From Pseudoneurospora amorphoporcata (lineage: Eukaryota; Ascomycota; Sordariomycetes; Sordariales; Sordariaceae), in the NCBI GenBank assembly GCA_033297205.1, contig MU859079.1, forward strand, positions 1 through 64,000: 64,000 bases of DNA, read 5' to 3'. The translations under genes and the position numbers were made by a program. Position 1 is the stretch's first letter, and every line of letters begins with the position of its first letter. The notes under the pieces are model-generated. The model did not search any database. It saw nothing but the letters and a program-made list of their open reading frames with translations, and was not told where the DNA came from. Shown here one piece after another: positions 9,032-21,875 of the stretch.

Positions 9032-12000
9032 CAGTTCTGTTTGGCATCGAGTCTATGGGCCTGGCCTACTCACTCTATATCATCCTGAGACCTAGGCCAG
9101 CAGTGGGAGCCTGGAAGGAGTCGATATATGGAGCCCTGTACCACGGTATGGACGATAAAACGAGAAGCAGCATTGGACATCCCAAGAACCTGAGAGAGAG
9201 CAAGAAGGCGACGAAGTACATGGATGTTCGCCTCGATCACCCTAATTATGATGGGCGTGGATAAAAGACGGGGTGCGGGAGTTGACTATCACTGCGGGTG
9301 AGACTTGTCCGACGGTCAAAAGTGTCGATACGACGACGCCAAAATGAGAGGAAAAAAAAAGACAAAAAGAATAGAAAACGAAACGAAAATCGTCTTCTAT
9401 TTATCCTAAGCATCCTCATGCCTCCCCAGATGCCACATACATCCATTACGACCACCGCCCGAATAAAATGTCCCAACATGAACAAATACATGCAAACCGA
9501 TACGATATTCATTCCCGTCGCTACCCGTTTAACTTCCTCGTTATAAAACGTAATTTGCAAATTTGATCGTTGCCAGCGCCGGAACCCCAGGTGTTGTATA
9601 GGTTTTTTCATTTCTTTTTTTTGTATATCTTTCTTTTACCTTATTGTCCAACGTTCTCTTTTTGCCTGTCAATGTTCTCGGCCTTGTCTGGAGATCTTTC
9701 GGTGAGACGGAAGAAACCAAATATAAATATGACTGGCCGGTATGTACGGCATCAGAGCGGAGTGGGACGGAGATAAATCGCAAACTCGATATCTTTGCCT
9801 TGCGCAAACCAAAGGAGTTAACAATTGTATCGTTGCCGTGCTATCCTAGTGATTGGATCGACGCGGGTTCAGTGGTGACGTGCATGTTGCTGCGGGTTCA
9901 TATTGAGACGGGATGAGTGGAAGACTTGGCAAAACGTAAAATTGACATGTCACTTTGTTTGGTTGAGACAGAGAGACGTCAGTCGACTACAACTTCTAAT
10001 GATGCCGTGCTGTTTTGCAAGGTAGATAAATACGTAACTTTGTAAAATCCAGCTTGATGAGGACTTTAGGGAAGATGTAATGTACATGACAGACATTTCG
10101 GGTTTATTACACAGCACACACTGCCCTGCAACGTTGAGCATTGACCAGATATCAACTGCAAAACTTCTGGAATTGAACGTTCTCCCACCTACGTCATTTC
10201 GAGTTTATATCCATTCAGCTTCTACGCCTTCCCACTTTACCTCCACCCCGTCAACTCAGGGATACCGCCGGCGATAAGATTCCCCGCGCGAACTTTTCTT
10301 GCACCATTCACCACCTCGGCAGCTGCAAGCGAAGCGAAGGAAGGATTAAGTTATGTAGGCAAGCACTCACATGGCCTGTTTGAAAGGCGTTGGCGTGGTT
10401 GGTGATGGGGTTACAATGAGGAATCGGAACAATTCCAATCCTTCTTTCGACCATGCTGCCAAGTAATTTCGAAGATAGACGCAACCAACCATCTCAGCGT
10501 CCATTGTATGCCGCTGTAATGCATGCTGTTATCTGTTCCACATGCAATGCCGAGTTTCGTCCGGTGGGTTTCGTTGTTTCGGTGTTCATCACGTTTCCTC
10601 TCTTTCTTTGGATGACCGAGCGGCAGGATCTAAAGATGCTGTCAGGTTGTTCCGACAATACTTCGGTCGCCGCTTTACTTACCACAAGTCATCGCGAGTG
10701 GCGAAAAGCCGGGACGGTTTGTCCAGATGGCTGGCAGCTGGTAATGGTACCGTTGTTGACCTCCAAGCCTGTGGGCCCCCCTTCGCCGGCCAACGTTCGA
10801 TATTTTCTATTCCCGGATGCCTTTCACAAACCACCAACTCGTCTTCTTCTTTTCGTCTTTGGGATGGATGAATGAGCGTGAGGTGGCGGCGAAGCCGAAC
10901 CGGCATCATTTCCTATCTAACCTCTACCTTATGCGATCTCGGTTCCGTTATCCATAAACCGGCACCGTGAGGCTTCACATACTCACAAAAGCATATAGCG
11001 AGATGCGTGTTGTAAGTTGTTTGCTTTCAGTTATCGGTGAGCGATCTTGGAGAGAGAAACGGACAGGCCGATTACCAATGTTGCTCGCTCTTCTTCTCCG
11101 CGCCCCTTCTCCAACTTCTCCTAGGTCAATTTTGGGAAGTTCCAACCGCTGTGATCCACTTGGAAAATTACCAGGATCCTTGTATCGATTACATCAATTC
11201 ATGGTTGGTACCTGCACACCTCTTTTAATGACAATGACCACTCGAGCCACTTGGACGGCACGTTGGTGCGGTTTCCCTTCTGTCTTTTTCAAAAAGGGAA
11301 TTTTTTTTTTTTTTTTTTTTTTTCTTTGTTTGATTTTCCTGTCTTCCTCCTCCTCTTTTTTTTTCTTTATGTTGCTTCCTCCGACCAGCTTACAGAGTGG
11401 TTGGTTACTGTACTTAAGGGGGACTGGATGGAACATACCAGGAATTTAGCTGGAAGAAGATATTCCCGGCAGCATGGTTCTCCAGCATCTCTAGCTTTTG
11501 CTAGCTTACAGAATTGGTAATTCGTTGTAAACGCGATGTGAAAAAGCACAGGAACCTAAGAGGAAAACTTAACAGAAGCATTATTAATCACTTCGCGCAA
11601 TGTGCCATATGCCATTCCCACTTGGGATGTCATGACCGACCGAAAGAGGGAAAGAGGACTTGACGAAACTAATACTATTTAGTTGATAGTTCGGTCTAAA
11701 AACTTTAAACCCGGAGTAACCATCCCCGTCCACCGTCCCCCTCCTTTCTGCAAACCCTGGAAGAAAAAGCGGTAGTTGGCTCGTTGTTTCTTTTTCTCTT
11801 CCTGTTCATGATTTTTCTTCTATCCGTTCCTACATACGTCTATTCTTTTTCATCCTTCGGCATCCTTCGGCATCCCAACTCACCGGTTAACTGCCATCCC
11901 GAAACCCCTCCGACTGTGTGTTGATGAAAGGAACAAGTCTTTGATCCTCTCACCGGGTACGATTGCCCGGACACCAATGACCTGTGGGCCCAACAACAGT

Positions 12001-12274
12001 TTTATCATCTCGTTCCCAGATAGAAATCCTAGGAATACCGAAGTGCAATTCTATAACGGCGACCTCGGTCTTTGATATAAACCGCAATAATCAACGGAAG
12101 CAGAACTTAACGACATCACAGCATCCAACAGGCTAGGACCAACCTGGTGAACTATTCAAGGCACATCTCACCGGTTGACATCTGATAAACCACAAAAGGG
12201 AGACAGAAAGCGACAAAACGACGAACCATATTCCTCGGCGGCAGATTGCGCAACGCCAGCGCAAGGAGGACACG
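9032..12274. other. 3.2-kb gene-free stretch left of the MFS transporter
   Basis: Open frames are short and unlike known proteins. Visible features are a 5S-like relic at 9573-9607 and a run of about 23 T at 11301-11323. The last several hundred bases should hold the promoter and 5' UTR of the transporter starting at 12275. Confidence 0.45.
9573..9607 (+). pseudogene. degraded 5S rRNA 3'-end fragment
   Basis: The stretch CCAGCG followed by CCCCAGGTGTTGTATA and a T-run resembles the last 30 bases of the 5S gene at 25370-25488. Small insertions and substitutions are present. It is too short and degraded to be functional. It is the third 5S-related sequence in the window and, like the copy at 6661, only the 3' end is kept. 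Confidence 0.5.
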
Positions 12275-15200
12275 ATGAACGAACGAGAAAAGGTGGAAAA
12301 CCACCACGCCACTCACCCCCATTCAGATGCGACTCAGATCAACCATCCGATGACACATGACGCAGATCTCGAAAAGGGAGAGTTCAGCGGTAGCCATGGA
12401 TCAAGCGGCTCAACCACCCCCCAGGCCTCTCACACGGCGTCGGCAGCTGCAGCGGCAGGTCATAACGATAAGGACAAGGAGAAGGATCTCGACTCCTCAT
12501 CAGCCTCATCTCAAACAGATGACGACATCGGTTTCGCGCCCATATCAACCCGTTCCCAATCGCAGCCGCATCAACCCCGACCCATGAGCCGGCAAAGTCA
12601 CAACAGTGCCACCCTCAGCCACATCTCGCGCTCGCGCTCCAACAACGGTTTCGGGGTAGACGACCTAGAAGACGAAGCCGAGAAGGAGAACGATGCGGAT
12701 GAAGAAGCGGCGGCCCGCGAAGGCGCCGGCGAGACGGTCGACGAGGAGAAGCGCTTTGAGGTCAGCTGGGAAGGAGGTGACTCGGACCCTCTGAACCCGC
12801 GGAGCTTGGCAACCTGGCGGAAGTGGATCATCATCGCGGTGTTGAGTGCCGGCTCTTTCGCCGTGACGCACGCCTCAGCCATCTATACGGCCACGTACAC
12901 GCAGATGAACGCCGAGTTCCACTGCAGTCGCATAGTAGCGACGCTTGGCCTCTCGTTCTTCGTGCTGGGTATCGCTCTGGGTCCGTTCTGGTCGCCGCTG
13001 GCCGAGTTTTATGGGAGGAGGCCCATCTACATTTGCTCGTTTGCCGTGTTTTTGATCTGGTTGATCCCTAGTGCGGTGGCCAAGAACATTCAGACCATGG
13101 TTATTGCGAGGTTTTTCCAGGGTCTGGCGGGCAGTGCCTTTTTGAGTGTCTCTGGCGGCACGGTGGGCGATTTATTCACCAGGGATAAGTTCCAGTTGCC
13201 CATGGCCATCTTTGCGTTGTCGCCGTTTATTGGACCGTCAACGGGGCCGCTGGTAGGAGGATTGATCAACACTTTCACCAGCTGGAGGTGGACGCATTAC
13301 TTTTTGATTATTTGCGCTGGAGTGTTGCTGGTTTGCGTGGTGGTTTTAGTGCCGGAAACTTATCGTAGGTCTTTCCCCATTCCTTTTGAATCACATCGTG
13401 AAATCTCTGGGGCCACAGAAAAGCAAGGTCAGACGCGAAATCCTGGCTCTGCGGTTGAGGTGGAAAGAAAGCTTCACATGATGAAGCAAGAAATAAGAGA
13501 CCGCCGGGGGCCCTAGAAAAGGAGGAGTCAAAACGAGGAAACTGAAAGAAGGAAAAAGTAAACAAACCCCCTGACTTACATTCTTACTCACCACCCCCTT
13601 TTTTCTCCACACAGATCCCGTCCTCCTAAAGCGCAAGGCCGCCAATCTCCGAAAGACTACCGGCGACAACCGCTGGCACGCCCCCATCGAGCGCACCACC
13701 AAGTCCGTCGCCTCCACCGTTGGCAACTCCCTCCTGCGACCGTTTCAGCTCCTCCTGCTTGAGCCCATGTGTCTCATCCTAGACATCTACACGGCTGTCC
13801 TCCTGGGCGTTTTGTATCTGTTCTTCGGTGCCTTCCCCCTCGTGTTTCGCACCAATTACGGCTTCAATCTCTGGCAGGTCGGACTCACCTTCATGGGCCT
13901 CGGCGTGTCCATGGTCCTGGGCTGCTCCATCACTCCCCTCTGGACACGCGTTAGAAATGGGCTGGCCGAGAAGCGATTCAAGAAGACGGGCATCATGAAG
14001 GGCGAGCCCGAGGACCAGCTGCCGCCCGTGATTGTGGGCGCCCCGCTCATCACGGGCGGTCTGTTCATGTTCGGGTTTAGCACGTACCCATGGGTGCATT
14101 GGATCGTACCTATCATTGGGTCGTCGATCTTTGGTCTGGGGTAAGTACTTGCCTTGTGTTTCCCTTTCTGCTGTGCGTTGCTTGGTTTATCTCGTCATCC
14201 ATCAACGTTGCTCTTGCCGCGGGAAAATTCATGATCAAAAGGGCTTTAGGTGCAATGAAAGGGGAGTTGGCCTCATGGGCTCTGCTCGAAAGGCCAATAT
14301 TCCGCCTGCTTGCGTGTTTGAAAGAGAGACAGTGGAGAGAGAGGAAGACAAAGAAGGGTGTGGGGACAACACTGAGAGACATGGCGCGTAGGATGGTGCG
14401 TCAACTGACACCCACCCACCCTCAGCCTCCTTTCCCCAGTTTCACTGACTAAGCCTGGTCATGGTCTGGGATAGAAGTGGTTGGGGAGTACGTGGACGGC
14501 GTAGTAATCCTGCTACCAGGCCGATTGCCGCAGAAACCTACCGAGAACCTCTCGGACTCTGTATTTTGTGTTCTGGTTTTCTCCCCCCGACTCTCTGTCC
14601 CGCCTGTCTCCGAGGCCCAAAGCCTTAGTCATGGGCTTGGTCAAAGTTAATGCTGAGAAGGGCAAATGGCTGGTTTAAGGCTTGCACGCTCTACCTCTCT
14701 CCTTTTTCCCCATTTTCCACTTGCTCTTTTCTTTTTCCCTCCCGCCCCCGGTTGTTGTTAATCTCGCGTCTGCAAGGTTCCATAATGTCGCTAACCGGTC
14801 CTGACTTGTCTTGCATATAGCATGTCGTTCGCCTTCACCGGCATCTTCACGTTCTTGGTAAGTGCGGCTAGGTTCCCCTTTCCAACCTCAAAAACAGCCC
14901 CGAACAAAAGAAACACCTCTTGTGTGGGGGGATCAAAATGGGGAAGAATGCCAGCATCACCCATCATGCCATGTCATGTCATATCATGTCAAAAACATGA
15001 TGTTGTGATCGTTACTGGATGGGGTTGATATTTTGCCTCCTTTTTGACTTTCCCTTCCCGTGACCTCATACCTGACCTCTCCTTGCTCACTTGAATGGCC
15101 AAGGTGAAGAAGGGTTGTGTGGGTGTCCGTCACAAGAGGGAGAATAAAAAGAAGAGGTGGGGAGTACAAAACGACAACTATCCTGCCGTGTACGCACACC

Positions 15201-15766
15201 ATACAGGCAGAGATATGGAGTGTCATTGAAGGCATCGGATTGGGCAGAAAGCGAAAGCAAAGATTGGGCAAAGTAGCAGTGCTGACAAGAAGGCGTTTCG
15301 TATACAGGTTGACGCATACCCGCGATACGCAGCGAGTGCCTTAGCCGCAAATGCTCTTGTGCGATGCTCTTTTGCAGGTAAGTCTCAAGTTAACATAGAC
15401 CCCGGCCTATGTGTCGTTTATGCAGCGTTGGGGGTGTCGGTGTGTGTCTTGGTGACACCGGCCCAGCAGCGTCCAGGACATGCATCTGCCGCTCTTCCTT
15501 TCAGCTGGGTTTAACCGGGTTCAAACCGCCATGACACCTTGTGTCTGATGCTTTGTTTCTCGACATGGGCTTTTATGCTGACTTTTTGACACCTGAATAC
15601 AGCTGCCTTCCCATTGTTTGGAATCCAAATGTACGAGAAGCTTGGCTTCCAGTGGGCCACGGCCCTCATCGCCTTCATCACCCTGGGGATGATGCCTTTC
15701 CCGTACATTTTCTTTGTGTTCGGAAAGAGGATACGGGCCAGAAGCAGATTTGCAGCCCGCTCCTAA
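12275..15766 (+). CDS. MFS transporter, DHA1 multidrug/polyamine type
   Basis: A 12-span major facilitator of the drug:H+ antiporter 1 family, expected in the plasma membrane and exporting small molecules; the substrate cannot be told. Five exons are joined in frame: 12275-13364, 13615-14140, 14821-14857, 15308-15377 and 15603-15766, giving about 628 residues. The joins recreate the family blocks VPETYHPVLLKRKA, GLGMSFAFTGIFTFL, VDAYPRYAASALAAN and the C-terminal end. Other family marks are DPLNPRSLATWRKW before the first span, PLAEFYGRRPIY in the loop 2/3 region, and RFFQGLAGSAF. The first span begins near residue 184. Before it lies an unusually long acidic, Ser-, Gln- and Asp-rich cytosolic tail. 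Introns of 250, 680, 450 and 225 bp are long for this genome. The exact start could be another Met in the tail. Confidence 0.88.
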
Positions 15767-18700
15767 GATGCGTGGGGAGAAATACGCATAGGCTTTGAGA
15801 GTTGCGAGTGGCTGGATAAACTATCACCGGAAATCTTTCTTCTTTTTCTTCTCTCTTCAGAGACACCATTGACCGACATATGGGATCTCCCGTCCCTCCC
15901 GCACTAAGACAGGTTATAATTGCAACAAATAGAAGGAAATAAGCAAGGAGTGCCATGTGTCGCTGTCTGAGGCAGCAACTGGTTGGCAATTAGAGCACCA
16001 CAACAACGCGCAGCAAAGCAGATTACAAGCATAATCTGCATGCCGTCTGAGACATGGACATAGGAATGGTTACGAGATAGACAGTAAATTGATGCCAAGC
16101 TATAATGGCAAAGACGATAGAAAAGCAAAAACCGATAATGGATCAGGGGTGTTGCCTGGGAAATTCGCATGCTGCGTGCCATGGCCCATTCAGAGTGTTG
16201 TCAATGACTCAACTACATCATGGTAGAATTGCAACGAGGCAAGTTCGGCCACGGCCAGATCATGTTTCGATGTCCGCTCCCAACCAGCAGACAGACCATC
16301 TTTCCACTTGGAAGAAGGAGGGTGGGATCATGATCTGATATCTGTGAATGCGTAATGATCGTCTTCCTACCTTGCTTTTATTGTAAACATGGGGGAACAT
16401 GTTTCACTACCACAGTCCATGACCTACAGAATACGTGTCTGTTTGTGGTAAGTATGAAGTGTAGTATTGTAGCCACTCGGCATATTCTGACAATAGACTC
16501 GCCAGAGAATGACCAAGGTGTACGGCGGCTTCACCATGGCACCGGCTGAGGAGACCGGGACCGACGCCGAAGATCTGTGGTTGCATTGATGCCCAACATC
16601 GGTCTGTAATGGACGGTGAAGGTGGTCATGTAGGTACCCCTTACGGCCCGCATGCCCACAGAGTCAGTTGAAGATACTTGAGTGCAGGCCGTAGACGGCG
16701 ATTGCCGTGATGGGGGCTTGAAGCTATGCTCGTAGGCGCTCTGTACGATCTGCAGGAGGATGCTTCGGGCAGTAGATATGCCGGGCGTTTTCATCCGCCG
16801 ATGCATCCTTCAACAACGTGACCAACCCCCGTCAAGGCAATGGTAATGTCCCATCTCGAGGAGAACCGGAATAGTCTTTGACGAGAGGCTGAATTGATCA
16901 GGATGTGACCTTTTTTGACTTGCGGTCCGGAAACCCGTGTGTAGTGCCATTATGATGCCCATAAGCAATGGTAACTTTCGAGCTCCTTCCTAATAGATCG
17001 ACGTACTTGGTATAGTGACTGTACCCTAGGCTTGTGTCTCGGCAACACATGTCCTTTGCTGTCCTGTCATTGGTCTTGTTCGCCCTGTAGTGACGACGGC
17101 GGTGATGGCCTGTCCAGGCGGTTGTCGTCACGCTCGAGTGTGGAAACTAGCAGTTGTGTTGTGAACCGGAGGTTGTCACTGGCTAGTCAATGCAAATGGG
17201 AGTCCGCCATGAGCAAGACGAAATGTGAATAGTGTAACATGGCGGTTTTAGTTCGTCTCATCAAGGGTTCCCATTGCATAAAATCTCAAGGGGTGAGCAA
17301 GCATCCGTCAACCAGTCGTGGTGGCTACAGCCCTGTCATCTCAAGACTCATGTGGTGCGTGTACGGAAGACGACAGGATGCCTGCTAGACCAAGGACAAG
17401 CGGTTGGTGTGTATGCAGCAGGTAAATACTTGGATGGTGTTGCTATAGCGGCGTGAAGAACAGAAGCAACACCAGGCGGGTTACCTACCCTAGGCATGTA
17501 GGAAGACGAGAGGGGGCACGGTGGACCTCCGTTCCAACCAACCTCCACACCGATCAGCCATTTTGGACCGCACAACAGGCGCCACGGCTAGGCTGATTGT
17601 GGATAAAAGTCAAGATATTGCCTCGGACACCGCAAAGTCCACCGGACAAGGAACAGTCCGGTAGAACGAGTTGACGCAATCCGCGCGAGCCGCTGGAACA
17701 CTGCTGAATGGCGCGTCTCAGGTTTGGCGGACTGCTAAGGTTGACCCATGGAGATGTCTTCCAGACCATGCTGAGCAAGGCGAGATAGAATCGGTGAGGT
17801 AAAGAAGGTCTGAGGCAAGTGGAGGGATTGATAAGACTATGTTGGAAGTGGCAGTTGTACCATATGATGACGCGAGATGCCGTGCTTGTAACAATGTATG
17901 ATTCGTAACGCTCCGGACTTCAAGCCTGGTGTTATCAAGCAGTGTACTGTAAGGTAGAGGCATGCGCAGACTGTAGAGAGGGGATTGTTTGGTGCAGACA
18001 TCCCGTATACCGGTGCTGTGTGTAGGTGTCCGAGGGTCGGTGAAGGTGTGTGGCGATGGCGATGGTGTTTTCCAAAACGCACTTTTGGTTTTCAGGTCGT
18101 ATAGACCGCATAGGCATGCGCGTGTGGTCTGGGTGGTTGCGTACTGTGTAGGATCGAGCAACGAATGTTGGCACCGAGTGTTGTACGTTCAGCGTCAATG
18201 ACATTGTCTAGACTGACGTGAGTGGGTGCCAAGGGCCAGGTAGGTGTATAATTGGGAGGACCGCTGTTGAAGGTTTCGTTGCTTGTTCCTGACCATGCAT
18301 GGAGTCTGATGAATCCTAGAGCCGATCAAGGCGGATCATGCCAGCTGATCTCGGGGCGCCACATGGCCATGGACAATCGTGGTTCGTCAATCGCCGCCCC
18401 TTAGGGCCCTGGCCGTTCCCGTCCTGGCCCGACCGAAGCATCTGCCCACAAGACGGCCCATGTCTGCATCCCGTCCTTCCGTCCTGTCACTAACAAGATG
18501 CGCCGCCAACCACCATCGTGGCCGTTGTCGACATTGCGGTATCGATAGCCTCAAGGAGAATAAACAGATCTCGAACAATTCCAAGGGGGGGTTATCGAGC
18601 TAGAAGCCAGGTTCAAGGTTGACCAGATTGGGGCGATGCTCCGTTCACCGTTGCGCTGTGATGGTTTTTTTTTTCTTTTTTTTTTTTCGGTCAGATTCAG

Positions 18701-21700
18701 TTTGTGTTCCTTGTTTAAGAAATGGAATCGAAGGAAAGACGACGGGAAGGTTGGAGACGGGAACTTCAATGTCCGATAAGATAACGGAAACCTTTTTGGC
18801 CAAGCGCTGGACAGGATGGGCCAGGGAGCGAATAACAGACGTTCCGGATGTCGGGATTCGGGAGACGGGAGGAGGGGACCAGGAAATAAAAGATGGATTC
18901 CACATTGCGCCCCGCGCTTGCTCCTTTGGTGAGTGACATTACAACATTGGCAGCGTCATCATCAGGAATGCCTGGGGGAAAAAAAATAAAAATAAAAAAT
19001 GAAAAAAATTAAGTGAGAAGAGGAAAGCCAAGCCAATGGACCCAAGGAAGGTCGACTGGCGTCTGGACAAGAAGGGAAGTTACGGGTATCAACAGAAACC
19101 GAGAAAAGTGCAAGTACAGGGCACCACAGTTCACGGTCCACGGATGCTGTCTGAGATTTGCACCTTCCACTCTTGTGAGAGATCTGGGTTGCCAAATCCG
19201 AAAAGTGACGGTGCCTGGAGCAAGAGCGGCCGGCGGATCGCTAGGTATGTAATCAATGCAGGCAGGCAGCATGGGCCAGGGGGACAGTAGGACCAGGAGA
19301 CTGTCACTGTGGGCCTTGGAGATGGCACAGAATGAACTTGAGGAACCTTGACGACCAGACGACTTCGGTTGATTTGTAAAAGCACAGACCAACCGCCCCC
19401 TAGGCTGAACTGGCAAGTGACATCGACATGCAAATGGTGAAGAAAGTGTGAATGACTCAGGTCGGGTATTGTTTCGAGTACCGAGTACCCGGATGGGAGA
19501 GAGCATTGTCCCGTCGCGGCAAGTACTGGTACAAACCCAGCCGTTTGGATGTACCGAGCCCAACCGACACTCGCACGCGAGCAACTTCCACTCATTCTTG
19601 TGACACTGACTTCCACATCTCCCGTTGCCCGCATTCCTGCCCGCCAATTCAAACATTTGCAGTGTGAGTTGCAACTCCGATTGCTGATCGCCCCTTCTTC
19701 CCCTTGCTCCGTCCACACTCGTTGGCGGCACAAGACAGGGCCTCGGTTTCGCTCCTTCAGTTTGCCCAGCAAAAACCCCGCAGCAGTAACTGCGCGGGAG
19801 CAACAAGGGAAGAACACCGGCAGAGGGCCTGACAGTGTGACTGCGCCCCTCCTTCAAGGCTGCCCCGGCCCCCTTGTCCGTCGCAAGTCGCAATCGCAGT
19901 CACGGTCATCGTCGTCGTCGTGCTGCAAAACTCGGTGCACCTCATTGGATCTTCAACCGAATGAATACCTACCATCCTCGACCTCACTTCCCAGACAACC
20001 GCAACGCCACAAACCACACCCCCCAGTGCCATGTCAAAACATAGTCTCGGGAATGACACCGGCACAACACCACCACCACCACCACTACGACTACTACGTT
20101 TACCTCTAGTATCTTCGAGACAGACGCATATTCCTTGTTCGACAACGACAACTGAGACTAGCCGCCATTTGTCCTGTCATTGGCGCCAGAGACATCAAAG
20201 CCACCCCTCCACACCGAGCCATCCTCGACACCACACTCGTCGCCGGAGCCGTTGTTGTTTCCGTCGCCGTCTCTTTGCCCGCCCCTCCCGCCGTAAACAA
20301 CACCACTCGTCGCCCGTTCGAAAGCTTACTTCCTTTTTTTACCGCCCGCCCATACCACACCACCAATCCCTAGTCTAGCGCACAGCTTCTCACACCTTCC
20401 CAAGCTGCTCGCTCGACTTCTAGCATTGGAATCCAAGCCGTCAACAGTCCGCTCACGGTCAACCACGAGGTGTACGTACACGGGAGTGCCACGCGCAATA
20501 GTTTGTTACCAGGTGGATATCGAGACACTAGACGCGCCACATCACCGTACCGGTGTCGACTCTGTAACTGTTGGGGCTAGGTTGGATTTGGTTTACAAAG
20601 TGCGAATCCATAAGAGAAACGGACAAGACACGGACAGCCAGGAGCTTTGGAGCCGACACCCTACATCTTGCCCTGGGAACTACCGACATAACACACATAC
20701 CAAGTACATACTATACACCCACGTACAGCCGCTTATACGCCACCACGTTGGAGTCTGGAGGGCCCTGGAAGCAGTTCTAAGTCAGCCCCGATTCACGTCG
20801 AGGCCCGTCTTCCCTTGGTCGGACTACCACTTACACGCATCTTCCCTCTCTCGAACCGTCATCGAGAGGGCTGCTGTTAGGCGGTGCCAAGTGCATACAA
20901 GCATAAAAGAACGGGTAGCTGCAGTGGGTTACAGTCGACTGCCCTTGTCTTACCATCGCCATAGCAACTTCTGCTCCTCAACCTCCAAGGGGACCACAAC
21001 CGCCCCGTCAGAAGGAAGAGTGCTTTATCCGCTGCCGCGTGACTGCCACCAGGAGGACGAGAGGGGACTAGTGTGGGGAGGAAGCAGGAGATACTCCTGC
21101 GAGACACTCCACCGTGTATAGTCCACGAGGTACTTGGCCAACTTGCCCAGCCCGTTGCACAGAGAAACGCCTCTGTAGAGCCGGCTCAGAGCCCATTGGC
21201 CGTCCTGCTCGAGCGGACAGCAAGTCCACTGAGAATACGAGACGACGTGCTGGTCATTGTGTACCAGGCCTCGTCAGCTGGAGGGCAGCCATTTGTCGAC
21301 GAGACCATCGTCAACACGTCCCAGACTATATTGCGGAAGCCCACAGCCCCGGCACAGTATCAGACAAGCCCAGAGCCTTGGATGCCATATCTCTCACGTA
21401 TTGTGCTTCACCATCCCCCCGCCCCGCCCCCGTCCACCACTGCCGCTCACCACCATCTTCACTACTACCTTGCTTTAATTAGAGGCGCCATTGATTTCGC
21501 CACACGTACATCACCTCCCGCCAGATCATCAGCTCGTCAGGCGCTCCATCCTGGTAAACCAAGCGCCCCAGACTGCGCCAATCAACCCCCCAGTGAAGGT
21601 GCCACCGCCGTGGGATTGCTGCAGGAGGGCTTTGGGTCTTTGAAGCTTGTCCCCACCCTCTGGCCCCCATATCGGACTTGATACGCCTCTGCTAGCCTGG

Positions 21701-21875
21701 TCCCTACCTGCTTCAGAGCTTCTCCTTCCTTGCCTGCCAGATTATCTGCCTGCCCTGTTTCGTCTCACAACCTAGTTGGCTGGTTTAGGGGTCTCCTATC
21801 ACATTCTGCATTCCACTGCCACCACTCTCTGTCCTGGCTCCAAGACCCTGTCTGTATATATAGAGCTAAGGCACG
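15767..21875. other. 6.1-kb stretch without a convincing gene
   Basis: Several open frames of 150-290 codons exist (for example 19009-19893 minus and 20426-21121 plus). They overlap each other on both strands and show no domain, signal peptide or conserved splice pattern. The right third is C-rich with many short ATG frames, which suits a long promoter and leader of ert1. TATATATAG lies near 21857, just before the ert1 ATG. A poly-T/C run lies at 18666-18688 and an A-rich run at 18978-19012. No tRNA or 5S gene was seen. Confidence 0.5.

Noticed and set aside
10453..10875. 140-codon plus-strand frame in the gap left of the transporter
   Set aside because: Overlapping frames on both strands and no domain or splice signals that extend it.
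19009..19893. 294-codon minus-strand frame upstream of ert1
   Set aside because: Overlaps other long frames on both strands; no domain, and composition like the rest of the region.
20426..21121. 231-codon plus-strand frame upstream of ert1
   Set aside because: No recognisable domain; His/Arg/Thr-rich composition follows local C-richness; more likely leader or promoter.
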